Positions 1 through 7,715 of a stretch of 64,000 nt of DNA are shown piece by piece. The stretch covers positions 1,116,001 to 1,180,000 of the forward strand of contig CBDCEX010000018.1 in NCBI GenBank assembly GCA_965216025.1, given 5' to 3'. Position numbers and translations under genes: made by a program. Numbering within the stretch: the first letter of the stretch is position 1; each line of letters begins with the position of its first letter. The notes under the pieces were generated by a model. The model was not told the DNA's origin, made no database searches, and worked only from the letters and a program-made list of their open reading frames with translations. The DNA is from JADFQT01 sp965216025. GTDB lineage: Bacteria; Chloroflexota; Dehalococcoidia; Lucifugimonadales; UBA3495.

Positions 1-722
1 ATAAGCATAATGCGCTGCCGGTTGCCCACGTGGGAGGTTAACAGGTAGCCGCAAGCGCCCAACTGACCGAGCCCGGCCGCTACGAACAACGGGATATAGG
101 GACCGGTGTTGTCGTTGGGGCTATGCACCTGCGCCCGATAGCCCAGGGAGCGGATATAGTTTCCCAGCTCCAGGGAAGCGGCTCCCTCGGTGCGATAGGT
201 GCTGGAATGGACGATCTCAGCGTCGACGCTGGGGATGGTCTGGGTAGGCTCGAAGTCCTGCTCATAGCCCAGGCAAATGACATGGGGGAACTTGACCCAG
301 TCTTTCTTGCTCTTGTAGGTATAGTGCAGGTCAAAGGCGGTGATGCCGACTTCCTGGAAGCCCACCTCCCGGGCCTTGATCTTGATGAGCTCGCTGACGT
401 CTTCCCCAGTGGGTTCCGCCGTGGGCTCCTGGTCGCCGGTGAGACGAGCCGCCATAATAAGGGGCTTGTTCAGCTTGTCATGCTCTTTCCGAATCTCCCG
501 CATCTCAGCGTGCTGGTCGCGGAGGGTATTGGCCCATTCGCGAGAGGCTCGCTCGGTGATGTTCTGGGTCTCCAGGGGGTATTCCCGGGCGTACCAGTCG
601 ACTTCGCGCTGGTTAATGGGAATGCCGGGGGTGGTTACCAATTCTTCGGGGATGGGAATAGTAACTTCGGGGTCGTTCAAGGACTTGCCGGGGCGAACTA
701 TCTCGTGGCCAATCTTTAGCAT
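1..722 (-). CDS. Reductive dehalogenase-like protein, N-terminal part (runs off window)
   Basis: The reading frame is open from an ATG at 720-722 to the window edge, about 240 codons. It is a close paralogue of the complete gene at 1826-3109: it opens MLKIGHEIVRPGK and shares the stretches TQTIPSVDAEIVHSSTYRTE and LGNYIRSLGY. No Tat signal is visible at the N-terminus. The iron-sulfur cysteine motifs would lie beyond the window, so an intact active protein cannot be confirmed. A good ribosome site (GGAGG about 8 bases upstream) supports the start. It lies downstream of a small HTH gene and has its own promoter candidate. Family assignment rests on the paralogue; the substrate is unknown. Confidence 0.75.
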   Translation of the reverse strand, partial: MLKIGHEIVRPGKSLNDPEVTIPIPEELVTTPGIPINQREVDWYAREYPLETQNITERASREWANTLRDQHAEMREIRKEHDKLNKPLIMAARLTGDQEPTAEPTGEDVSELIKIKAREVGFQEVGITAFDLHYTYKSKKDWVKFPHVICLGYEQDFEPTQTIPSVDAEIVHSSTYRTEGAASLELGNYIRSLGYRAQVHSPNDNTGPYIPLFVAAGLGQLGACGYLLTSHVGNRQRIML

Positions 723-773
723 ACCATTTCCTCCGAATAATATATCCGGCTTCGGAACAAGCCTTGTCCTCAC

Positions 774-800
774 AATATACTTTCCAGGTTTATTTGTCAA
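774..800 (-). promoter_or_regulatory. Candidate promoter of the first dehalogenase-like gene
   Basis: On the minus strand there is TTGACA (795-800), a 15-base spacer, then TATATT (774-779), about 50 bases before the start codon. The spacer is shorter than the usual 17, but the same TTGACA-N15-TATA arrangement precedes the paralogue at 3159-3185. Confidence 0.45.
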
Positions 801-873
801 CGTTATGGAGATGCCTTTACTATATTCCTATTCGTGATAATGGTTATATCTGGGCCGCCGGGATGAGCGCGGT

Positions 874-1323
874 TCAACCCTCCCTCGGGCCATTTTTTTT
901 ACGATAAGCTCTAAACCGTTCTACGAGTTCATTGGATGCTAAGGCCGATTCAACAACAGCGATGCACTCGGGGCAGTACTGATCTTCGGAAAGTTCCGAG
1001 ACAACCCAGATGTTTTCACTGATCAACCCGCAGAGAAACAGAGGGATAGTCTCTTCGATGCCCAAGTCTTCCACATAGTGAGCATATCCGCTCTGCTCCC
1101 CGGTGGGCCACCACCAGTGAGAAAAAGTCTCCTGCAGCTTATGGTAAGTCTGCTTAACGTTATCCGTCCAGCCGTCTTCGGGCAACTCTACCACCCAGAC
1201 CAGGCGACCGCTGGGGCCCGGTTCTCGGGTTGCCTTGAATTCTCCTTCGCGAATGTACTGCCGTACTTCGGTCTGAGAAAGGTTGAGCCGCCGCGAGGCT
1301 TCTAGTATCGATACCTTTTCCAT
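874..1323 (-). CDS. Small protein with N-terminal helix-turn-helix
   Basis: 149 residues. Residues 4-45 (SILEASRRLNLSQTEVRQYI and following, then a basic wing ending in LVWVVELPED) look like an excisionase/MerR-type winged helix that would bind DNA. The rest is acidic and aromatic-rich, with a CPEC pair near residue 117, and was not recognised. It lies between two dehalogenase-like paralogues on the same strand, so a regulatory role for them is possible but is only inferred from position. The function beyond DNA binding is unknown. Confidence 0.6.
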   Translation of the reverse strand: MEKVSILEASRRLNLSQTEVRQYIREGEFKATREPGPSGRLVWVVELPEDGWTDNVKQTYHKLQETFSHWWWPTGEQSGYAHYVEDLGIEETIPLFLCGLISENIWVVSELSEDQYCPECIAVVESALASNELVERFRAYRKKNGPREG

Positions 1324-1426
1324 TCTGGTTGCCTTCTCAAGCCCAACCGCTGGTGTTGGTTAGGGCGCTTATTAGTTTTTGGAGGATGCGCTTTTGACTA
1401 CCGCCGAGATCACTAACATCCACTCA

Positions 1427-1589
1427 TGTCATTCCTAAGGACGTACCGGCTCAGGGATCTTGATCCCGGGCCCGTCAAAACATATGAATGAATATTATAG
1501 CTACACCAAGCCCTCTGGGCCAGACCCTCATGGATTTTAGACCCCTCGCGGAGTTTATCCTCAGCGGCGCCGAAGGGCTCGCAGTGACA
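1427..1589. repeat. Dispersed repeat family A, divergent copy
   Basis: Ends read TGTCATTCC and GCAGTGACA as a terminal inverted repeat. The right half is the reverse complement of the block GCGAGCCCTTCGG...GGATAAACTCCGCG found at 29026 and 31612. It is longer than those copies (163 against about 100 bases) and has a unique middle. It fills most of the 1324-1730 gap, in which no gene is seen. Confidence 0.6.
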
Positions 1590-1730
1590 TCTTGACATAA
1601 CCACCCGGACTTGAAGAGGAGGGACCCGCCTGCTGCCAGCCAATATATCATAAACCGACGTTCAGGATGGCATTTGAGGAAGCAACTGTAAGGCCCGCCA
1701 ATCGGGAGGATAATCGCATCCACAAAAGCC

Positions 1731-1763
1731 GAGGCCAGCACCTTTTTTCAGGGTGCTGGCCTC
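1731..1763. terminator. Hairpin terminator
   Basis: A perfect 12-base-pair stem (GAGGCCAGCACC with GGTGCTGGCCTC) with a T-rich loop. A T run follows on the plus strand and a weaker one on the minus strand. It lies downstream of the dehalogenase-like gene ending at 1826. Confidence 0.65.
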
Positions 1764-1777
1764 TTTTGACCTAGGAC

Positions 1778-1804
1778 AGTGGGAAAGCTGCTAGCTTTCC
1801 CACT
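1778..1804 (-). terminator. Second perfect hairpin after the dehalogenase-like gene
   Basis: AGTGGGAAAGCT and AGCTTTCCCACT form a 12-base-pair stem with a 3-base loop, 21 bases past the stop codon at 1826. With the hairpin at 1731-1763 it forms a tandem pair. There is no long T run, so it may instead protect the mRNA end. Confidence 0.5.
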
Positions 1805-1825
1805 CACTGATGGGGGACGGGGCTA

Positions 1826-3109
1826 CTAGATGTAGTCGGCGTCCTGGTCCATCATCTGCAGCTGGTCGGTCGTCTGGTTGCCCAAGTGACCGGCCATCTG
1901 GCTCTTGAACTCTTCCAACAACTCGTCGGTGATCTCACCGCCGGCGGCCTGGGCCTTGGCCTTAAACTGCTCGAAGGTGTTCTCAAACTCCGTGCCCTTC
2001 GGCATGACGCTGAAGAAATTGCTCTCGAAGACCGGCAGCTCACCGGGTCCGAAGTAGCCCTTACCTTCCAGGGTGTAGCCTTCCAGGTCATGGGTGCCCT
2101 TGCCCAGCACCTGTCCGGTGGCGGCATAGTGCTCCATGACGTTCTGCAGACCATACTTCTGGACGGGGCAAACCTTCATGCAGATACCGCAGCCCAAGTA
2201 GCGGGCCATGACGGGGCGGCAGCGCTTGAAGTAGAGCTTGTTCTTCTCAACACCCCTCCACCAGATCTTGTCCCGCATCAGAGCGCGGCCGGGGCAGCGG
2301 TTGACGCAGACTTGGCAAACCTGGCAGAGCGCGTGAATTCCGTAGTCTACGGGCTGGTCATAGGTGACAACGGCGTCGGTGGTTAGACCAACCAAGCGGC
2401 AGCGGGAACCAACGTGGGGGGTAAGCAGGTAGCCACAGGCACCCTGCTGGCCCACACCGGCGGCTACGTGCAAGGGCTTGTAGGGCCCAACCGAGTCGCC
2501 AGAGCCGCTGACTTGCGCATGGTAGCCCAGGCTTCGGATGTAGTTGCCCAGCTCCAGAGCCGCGGCACCCTCAGTCCGGTAGGTGCTGGAGTGGACGATC
2601 TCGGCGTCTACGCTGGGAATCGTCTGGGTCGGCTCAAAGTCCTGTTCATAGACCAGAGCGACGAAATGGGGATACATTTTGAACTGGTCTTTCTTGCTAG
2701 CATAGTCGTAGCGGTGGTCGAAGGACGTGATTCCGACCTCAACGAAGCCCAACTCACGAGCCTTGATCTTGATCAGGTCGCTGACGTCCTCGCCGGTGGG
2801 CTCAGCCGTCGGCTCCAACTCGCCGGTGGCGCGGCAGGCCATTATCAACGGGCGGTTCAGCTTTTCGTGCTCTTTCCGAATCTCCCGCATTTCAATGTGC
2901 TGGTCGCGCTGGGTGTTGGCCCAGTCCCGGGAGGCGCGCTCCGTGACGTTCATGCTCTCCAGCGGATACTCCCTGGCGTACCAGTCAACCTCCCGCTGGT
3001 TCAGGGGAACACCTGGGGTCGTCTCTAACTCTTCCGGAATACCGATGACTACATCAGCATCCTGGTAATGCTTACCAGGTCGCACAACCTCGTGACCAAT
3101 CTTCAGCAT
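1826..3109 (-). CDS. Reductive dehalogenase-like corrinoid/iron-sulfur protein
   Basis: 427 residues. Two C-terminal cluster motifs are visible: C262-x2-C265-x2-C268-x3-C272-P, and C297 followed by C307-x2-C310-x3-C314-P, the arrangement used by RdhA and QueG-type double [4Fe-4S] domains. The middle (about 115-250) resembles the RdhA cobamide-binding region. In known RdhA enzymes a corrinoid reductively removes halide. There is no twin-arginine signal and no adjacent rdhB membrane anchor, so it is predicted cytoplasmic and not a classic respiratory enzyme. The C-terminal tail is acidic and Gln/Met-rich. The ribosome site AGGAGG lies before the ATG. Paralogue of the gene at 1-722. Substrate unknown; a role other than dehalogenation is possible. 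Confidence 0.75.
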   Translation of the reverse strand: MLKIGHEVVRPGKHYQDADVVIGIPEELETTPGVPLNQREVDWYAREYPLESMNVTERASRDWANTQRDQHIEMREIRKEHEKLNRPLIMACRATGELEPTAEPTGEDVSDLIKIKARELGFVEVGITSFDHRYDYASKKDQFKMYPHFVALVYEQDFEPTQTIPSVDAEIVHSSTYRTEGAAALELGNYIRSLGYHAQVSGSGDSVGPYKPLHVAAGVGQQGACGYLLTPHVGSRCRLVGLTTDAVVTYDQPVDYGIHALCQVCQVCVNRCPGRALMRDKIWWRGVEKNKLYFKRCRPVMARYLGCGICMKVCPVQKYGLQNVMEHYAATGQVLGKGTHDLEGYTLEGKGYFGPGELPVFESNFFSVMPKGTEFENTFEQFKAKAQAAGGEITDELLEEFKSQMAGHLGNQTTDQLQMMDQDADYI

Positions 3110-3158
3110 ACCTGTCCCTCCTACTAACTCTTATCGCTTCGGCAATAGGTAGCCTTAC

Positions 3159-3185
3159 GGTATACCATCATTATTTAATTGTCAA
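3159..3185 (-). promoter_or_regulatory. Candidate promoter of the full dehalogenase-like gene
   Basis: TTGACA (3180-3185), 15 bases, then TATACC (3159-3164), reading leftward. The layout matches the promoter candidate at 774-800 before the paralogue. Confidence 0.45.
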
Positions 3186-3329
3186 CTATTTTTGAAGGGC
3201 AATTATCAAGTTTTCCAATGTGGGCTGTCGCCCCAAAAATCACCGAGTTTGGCCGGATTTTACAAGGGTGAGCCAACACCCTTTATCCCTAGCTTTTTTT
3301 ACGAAGGAATCGGAGCAAGACCGTTTAAC

Positions 3330-4994
3330 CTAACGGCCGGTCCGGCGGGCGATCATGGCTTCGGCCAGCGGGCTGGTGGTTGAGCTAACCACCACATTGA
3401 CCAGAGAGGGCAGGCCGGATTCGATAGCTCTGGCCACCGCCGGCGCCACATCCTCCTGGTGTTCCACATATTCGGCATGCCCGCCAATGGCCTCCACCAT
3501 CTTGTCGTAGCGGACAAAGCGCAGGTCGGTGCCCACAGCCCGATTGAAGTAGGCCATCTGGAAGGTCTTGTCTATTCCCCAGGTGGAGTCGTTTCCCATT
3601 ACCACGGTCATCGGCAGGTTATGCCGAATGCAAGTATCGAATTCCATCGGGTAGAAACCGAAGGCTCCATCTCCGATGAACACCAGCACTTTGCTCTCCG
3701 GATGAGCCAGCTTGGCGGCCATGCCGTAGGGCAACCCCGCACCCAGATGACTGAGGGGGCCCAGCCGGATGAACCGCCCCGGCTTGCGGGCTTTCATAAA
3801 GGAACGTCCCCACTGAACGTAATCCCCGCCGTCCATAATAATAAAGGTGTCCTCGTCAATGAGGTCCTGGATGCTGGTGTAAACATCCATGGGATGCATT
3901 GGCTCCTGTCCCTGGGCATTGGATGCCAGGGTTTGCAGCCACCCGTCCCGGTCTTCCTTTAGCTGGGACAGCCAGGGTCCCAGGTTTGGATTGGCCCGGC
4001 AGGCGGCGGTGAGCTGCTCGGTGATCGCGCCCAAGTCCCCTAAGAGAGGAACGGCAATCCCCCGATTGCGACCGATTTCCGCCGGAGCCGGGTCGGCCTG
4101 AATGATCTTTGCGGTGGGGCTGAAGACCCCTCCGTAGCGGTAGCGATGGTCCAGCCGTTTCCCCAGCAGCAATACCACATCGGCCTCGCGGAACCGCCGC
4201 GCCGCGGCGTTCAAGGCTCCATCGGCGTAGCCGAAACAAAGGGAATGTTCATCGTCCAGCAGACCCCGGGCTTGCTCGACCGTGAACACCGGTATTCCGG
4301 TTTTTTCCGCCAGCGCCGCGGCCTGCTCCGGCGATACCGAGTACCTGGCCGGATTGCCCAGGATGATCACCGGCTTCTGGGCCTGGCCGAGCAGGCTGGC
4401 GGCCTGTTGGATTAGCGCGGCATCGCCCTGGGACCGGCCCATGTTCCGATATTCATGGGGCAGGTAAGGAGGCAGGTCATCCTCGGATATCTCCTCCTCC
4501 TGAATGCTGATCGGTAGTGTCAAATGAACCGGGCCGGGCCGGCCGGACGTGGCGGCGCGGAAGGCGGTGGCCACAAACTCCGGAATCCGATTCTTGTCGT
4601 GGATCAACCAGGAGCCCTTGGTCACCGGCGCCGCCATCCCGATTTGGTCTATTTCCTGGAAGGTGCTCATTCCCTTTTCCGGCAGCTCAGCGCAACCGGC
4701 AACGAAGATCACGGGACTTTCGGAGGTGTAGATGGCCGGCAGAGCGGAGATGGCGTTGGAGAACCCGGGGCCGCCGGTAAAAATGGCCACCGCCGGCTCA
4801 CCGGTGATTCGGGCGTAGCCGTCGGCCATGTGCAATGCCGCCCCTTCGTGACGAGTATCGATAAACTCAATCCCCTCATCAGCGGCCGCGTCGACTAGGG
4901 GCAAGATGGTGTCGCCAACTATGGTAAACACCCTTTTGACGCCCTCTTGCTTCAAGCAGCGGATAAAAAGATGGCCTCCGTTAAGGTTGGGCAT
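3330..4994 (-). CDS. Thiamine diphosphate-dependent enzyme, acetolactate-synthase-like
   Basis: 554 residues with the three-domain plan of the ThDP decarboxylase/synthase superfamily. The catalytic Glu is E50 in TRHEGAALHMADGYAR (Pyr domain), a central FAD/ADP-type domain follows, and the ThDP motif begins at GDG 441-443 and ends at N468 in VVMGND. The family includes acetolactate synthase, oxalyl-CoA decarboxylase, benzaldehyde lyase and 2-hydroxyacyl-CoA lyase; which reaction applies here cannot be told. No ilvN-type small subunit is adjacent, so branched-chain biosynthesis is less likely. The ribosome site GAAGGAG precedes the ATG. It is encoded upstream of the dehalogenase-like genes on the same strand, separated from them by about 220 bases that include their promoter candidate. 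Confidence 0.85.
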   Translation of the reverse strand: MPNLNGGHLFIRCLKQEGVKRVFTIVGDTILPLVDAAADEGIEFIDTRHEGAALHMADGYARITGEPAVAIFTGGPGFSNAISALPAIYTSESPVIFVAGCAELPEKGMSTFQEIDQIGMAAPVTKGSWLIHDKNRIPEFVATAFRAATSGRPGPVHLTLPISIQEEEISEDDLPPYLPHEYRNMGRSQGDAALIQQAASLLGQAQKPVIILGNPARYSVSPEQAAALAEKTGIPVFTVEQARGLLDDEHSLCFGYADGALNAAARRFREADVVLLLGKRLDHRYRYGGVFSPTAKIIQADPAPAEIGRNRGIAVPLLGDLGAITEQLTAACRANPNLGPWLSQLKEDRDGWLQTLASNAQGQEPMHPMDVYTSIQDLIDEDTFIIMDGGDYVQWGRSFMKARKPGRFIRLGPLSHLGAGLPYGMAAKLAHPESKVLVFIGDGAFGFYPMEFDTCIRHNLPMTVVMGNDSTWGIDKTFQMAYFNRAVGTDLRFVRYDKMVEAIGGHAEYVEHQEDVAPAVARAIESGLPSLVNVVVSSTTSPLAEAMIARRTGR

Positions 4995-5193
4995 GGTTTC
5001 TCCTTCGAGCTTTTTCTGAGGACTGGGGCGGCAGTTACCGGGCCGACTGCCGGCCAGAAACCCCTAGAGCTTACAGGCCGCGCACCGGTCGAGCAAGGGT
5101 GCAAACCACATAACTGAATTCAAGCCGGCCTGGTCCCCGGGCTGATCCTCGGTTTAAACCGTCCGGGGCCCGGGGGAAGGTATACTGGTCGGC

Positions 5194-6027
5194 ATGGGGA
5201 CGCTCTACATTGTCGGGACGCCGATTGGCAACCTGGAAGACCTGACCCGGCGAGCCGTCCGGGTGCTGGGCCAAGTTTCCCTAGTCGCGGCGGAGGACAC
5301 TCGGGTAACCCGAAAACTGCTGAGCCATCTGAGCATCCACGCGCCGCTGGTCAGCTACCACTCACGCAATTGGCAATCGCGGCTGCCCTCCATCCTGGAT
5401 GCGTTGACTTCGGGCGACGTGGCCCTGGTTACCGATGCCGGTATGCCGGTGGTCAGCGATCCGGGCAGCGAGCTGGTTTCCGCCGCCCGGGCTTCGGGGA
5501 ACCGGGTGGAGGTGGTGCCCGGACCTTCAGCGGTAACCGCGGCTCTGGCGGTTTCCGGCTTACCCGGCGACTGCTTTCTCTTTCTTGGCTTTCTGCCGCG
5601 GCGAGGCAAATCTCGTACTGCAAAAGTGCGGTCAGTCGCGGCCTTCCTTGCTCCAATAATAATATTTGAGGCTCCCCATCGGCTGCGGGCCACTCTGCAA
5701 GACCTATTGAACGTGCTGGGGGATCGAGATTTAGCGGTGTGCCGGGAGCTTACCAAGCTGCATGAGGAAGTTTTTCGAGGCTCGGTGTCCCAGGCCCTGG
5801 ACTACTTCGCCGAGCCGAGGGGCGAGTTCGTGCTGTTGCTGGCCGGCGCCGCCCCCCCCAGCGGCCCGCCAGTTCCATCCCAGCCGCATTTGGAGGCGGC
5901 TAGCGCAGAACTGGCCAAGCTCAAGCAATCGGGGTCTCGGGCCAGAGCGGCGGTGGCGCAGGTAGCGGCGACCTACGACCTGCCTAGAAAAATCGTTTAC
6001 CAGCTCTGGCTGCAAACGACGGTCTAG
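5194..6027 (+). CDS. rsmI: 16S rRNA (cytidine1402-2'-O)-methyltransferase
   Basis: 277 residues, the usual length. The start MGTLYIVGTPIGNLEDLTRR and AEDTRVTRKLL are hallmark RsmI sequences; LVTDAGMPVVSDPG and VVPGPSAVTAAL are the SAM-binding tetrapyrrole-methylase loops. In known bacteria it 2'-O-methylates C1402 in the decoding centre using SAM. The start is the first ATG; no clear ribosome site precedes it, so initiation may be leaderless or weak. Its stop codon lies 6 bases before a 180-base inverted-repeat element, and it converges with the cyclophilin gene. Confidence 0.95.
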   Translation: MGTLYIVGTPIGNLEDLTRRAVRVLGQVSLVAAEDTRVTRKLLSHLSIHAPLVSYHSRNWQSRLPSILDALTSGDVALVTDAGMPVVSDPGSELVSAARASGNRVEVVPGPSAVTAALAVSGLPGDCFLFLGFLPRRGKSRTAKVRSVAAFLAPIIIFEAPHRLRATLQDLLNVLGDRDLAVCRELTKLHEEVFRGSVSQALDYFAEPRGEFVLLLAGAAPPSGPPVPSQPHLEAASAELAKLKQSGSRARAAVAQVAATYDLPRKIVYQLWLQTTV

Positions 6028-6033
6028 AGTGAG

Positions 6034-6213
6034 CCTAGAAGTCTGGCCGGAAAGCCATTGGCCGGGTTTTGCGCTACGCGAAGCAGACGTATTCAAGACT
6101 TATATGGCATGGTAGTGCATGTAATACGTTGCAACACCCACTATGCCATCGATAATCGACGTTAAGAAAACGCTGGCCTAGGGGGAATCGAGGTTTCCGG
6201 CCAGACTTCTAGG
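6034..6213. mobile_element. MITE-like element, IS1182-type ends
   Basis: 180 bases bounded by a perfect 20-base inverted repeat: CCTAGAAGTCTGGCCGGAAA at 6034-6053 and its complement at 6194-6213. No coding capacity. It is wedged between the convergent rsmI and cyclophilin genes, and the cyclophilin stop codon (6209-6211) lies inside the right repeat. The ends match the terminal repeats of the IS1182-like element at 52556 (CCTAGAA, then CCGGC, then GAAAAG) at roughly 18-19 of 23 positions. No convincing target duplication seen. Confidence 0.75.
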
Positions 6214-6742
6214 CCTTGATGGGCTGCTCGTCGATTTTTACGGAGAGGATGGCCAGCCTCTGAGCGGGCTTGGAGTTCTCGCCGCCGGGCGTGGTGGGGG
6301 ATGTGGCCAGGGTGTTCAGGACGTCTTCCCCATTGGTCAGCTGGCCGAAAATGGTGTAGTTGGGCGGCAGGCCCGTGTTGGCCCCGTGGACTATGAAGAA
6401 CTGGCTGCCGTTGGTATTAGGACCGGCGTTGGCCATGGCCAGCGTCCCCATGGTGTAGGGACGGGTAACCGGTTCATCTGGAAAGCGGTATCCCGGTCCT
6501 CCGGTCCCGTCGCCTTTGGGACAGCCGCCTTGAATCATGAACCCGGATATGATCCGGTGGAAGCATCCATCATTGTAAAAACCGTCGCGGGCCAGGAAAA
6601 CGAAGTTGTTTACCGCCCGGGGGGCTTCGGCCGAAAATAGCTCCAGCGTCATACTGCCGTGGTCGGTTTCAATGGTCGCGGAGTACTGCATGGTGGGGTC
6701 CAGAATAAGTCCTGGGGCGTTTTCGTACTGCTTTGGCGGCAT
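6209..6742 (-). CDS. Peptidyl-prolyl cis-trans isomerase, cyclophilin type
   Basis: 177 residues. Cyclophilin signatures are present: FHRIISGFMIQGGCPKGDGTG, then MANAGPNTNGSQFFI (the proline-binding Q/F residues), and YTIFGQLTNGEDVL. The family catalyses proline isomerisation in protein folding. There is no signal peptide, so it is likely cytoplasmic. A short N-terminal extension (about 18 residues) precedes the domain. The stop codon is supplied by the terminal repeat of the neighbouring MITE-like element, so the original C-terminus may have been a few residues different. Confidence 0.93.
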   Translation of the reverse strand: MPPKQYENAPGLILDPTMQYSATIETDHGSMTLELFSAEAPRAVNNFVFLARDGFYNDGCFHRIISGFMIQGGCPKGDGTGGPGYRFPDEPVTRPYTMGTLAMANAGPNTNGSQFFIVHGANTGLPPNYTIFGQLTNGEDVLNTLATSPTTPGGENSKPAQRLAILSVKIDEQPIKA

Positions 6743-6827
6743 TATTTCTCCTAAACCCTCGGCCAGGGTAAGCCTCAGCTGGGGGCTGCCAATTTAGTCA
6801 ATGGCCTAGTCAAGAACCGGGCAAGGC

Positions 6828-6857
6828 AGAGGGCCTCGGAATTCTTCGAGGCCCTCT
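6828..6857 (-). terminator. Perfect hairpin between two minus-strand genes
   Basis: AGAGGGCCTCG and CGAGGCCCTCT form an 11-base-pair stem with an 8-base loop, 45 bases after the stop of the gene at 6902-7360. The following T tract is weak, so termination is likely but not certain. Confidence 0.5.
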
Positions 6858-6901
6858 TATAGGGTGTAAAGGTTTTGCTGGGTTGCTGTCCCAACACCGC
6901 C

Positions 6902-7360
6902 TCATGAAGCCATTGGTGTCGCCTCGGCGCGGCTGTGGGTCTTGGACTCCGCCCAGGCGACGATCTGTGGCAGGACCGCATTGACCTCTCGCTGGTCGAA
7001 TTTGCGGGCCACATCATCGGCCTGGCACTTCAGTAGCATTACCGGCAGCCGGTTCCGGATTTTGTCCAGGGCCCAAGCCATGGGGTCTCCTTCCGCGGTA
7101 AAATCCAGCTCCAGCCGGATGTTCTGCTTGATAGTGGAGTTCCGGTAGTGATAATGGGGCGCTATCCGGAACATGTCGAGCCGCAGCAGCTCCTTGTCGT
7201 TGCCCGGGATGTCGTTGCCGTAGACGTGGATGCAGACACCCTCGTCCCTGCCCCCGACGTTAGTCCGGTACTCCAAGCCGAAACTCACCGCTCCTGCCTG
7301 AATCAGCTCTTCGGATCCGGCGGTTTCGCCTCCCATCTGGGAATGCATCTGCTGGGTCAT
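6902..7360 (-). CDS. Hypothetical protein, 152 residues
   Basis: Not recognised. It is soluble, with no signal peptide or membrane segment. It contains a His/Tyr-rich stretch (RIAPHYHYRNS, about residues 65-75) followed by a beta-rich part and a C-terminal helix. The first residues (MTQQMHSQMGG) are low-complexity. Start supported by a GGTAGGAGAG ribosome site just before the ATG. It stands alone, with a hairpin downstream and a non-coding stretch upstream. Confidence 0.65.
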   Translation of the reverse strand: MTQQMHSQMGGETAGSEELIQAGAVSFGLEYRTNVGGRDEGVCIHVYGNDIPGNDKELLRLDMFRIAPHYHYRNSTIKQNIRLELDFTAEGDPMAWALDKIRNRLPVMLLKCQADDVARKFDQREVNAVLPQIVAWAESKTHSRAEATPMAS

Positions 7361-7715
7361 CTCTCCTACCTCCTCAGAAGTTTCTCTCGGGTAAAGTTTC
7401 CTCTGGGGTCCGCGGTCCTGTCGACCGCTTGCCGCTGATTATACTCCCTTTCGGTCCACCTGAGCCAATCCTGCGATGGAAAAGAGTTTCCGGCAAGAAT
7501 CAGGCCTGCGAATTCGCCAGGCTGGGAAGAAAACTCCATTTCTCTTAGGCTGCGGAGGATTTATAATTAAGGAGCGGCCGGTTGACGGACCGGGCAGTTG
7601 GCATCGCATCTTTGCCGGGTGTCATCTAAACCGTTATAAGCATGTATAAGCATGCTGCCCTTAAAAGCGTTCCCAACCAGGATGCTACCCAACCGGGAAC
7701 CTGGAGGAAACAGAG
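7361..7715. other. Divergent intergenic region
   Basis: 355 bases without a gene, separating the minus-strand hypothetical from the plus-strand dehydrogenase. It holds a TATAAT at 7562-7567 (possible -10, no good -35) and a perfect tandem duplication of TATAAGCATG at 7635-7654, about 60 bases upstream of the dehydrogenase start, which could be a regulator site. No hairpin or RNA gene seen. Confidence 0.4.

Noticed and set aside
123..719. 198-residue frame on the plus strand
   Set aside because: It lies over the partial dehalogenase-like gene on the other strand, which has clear family similarity; this is a shadow frame.
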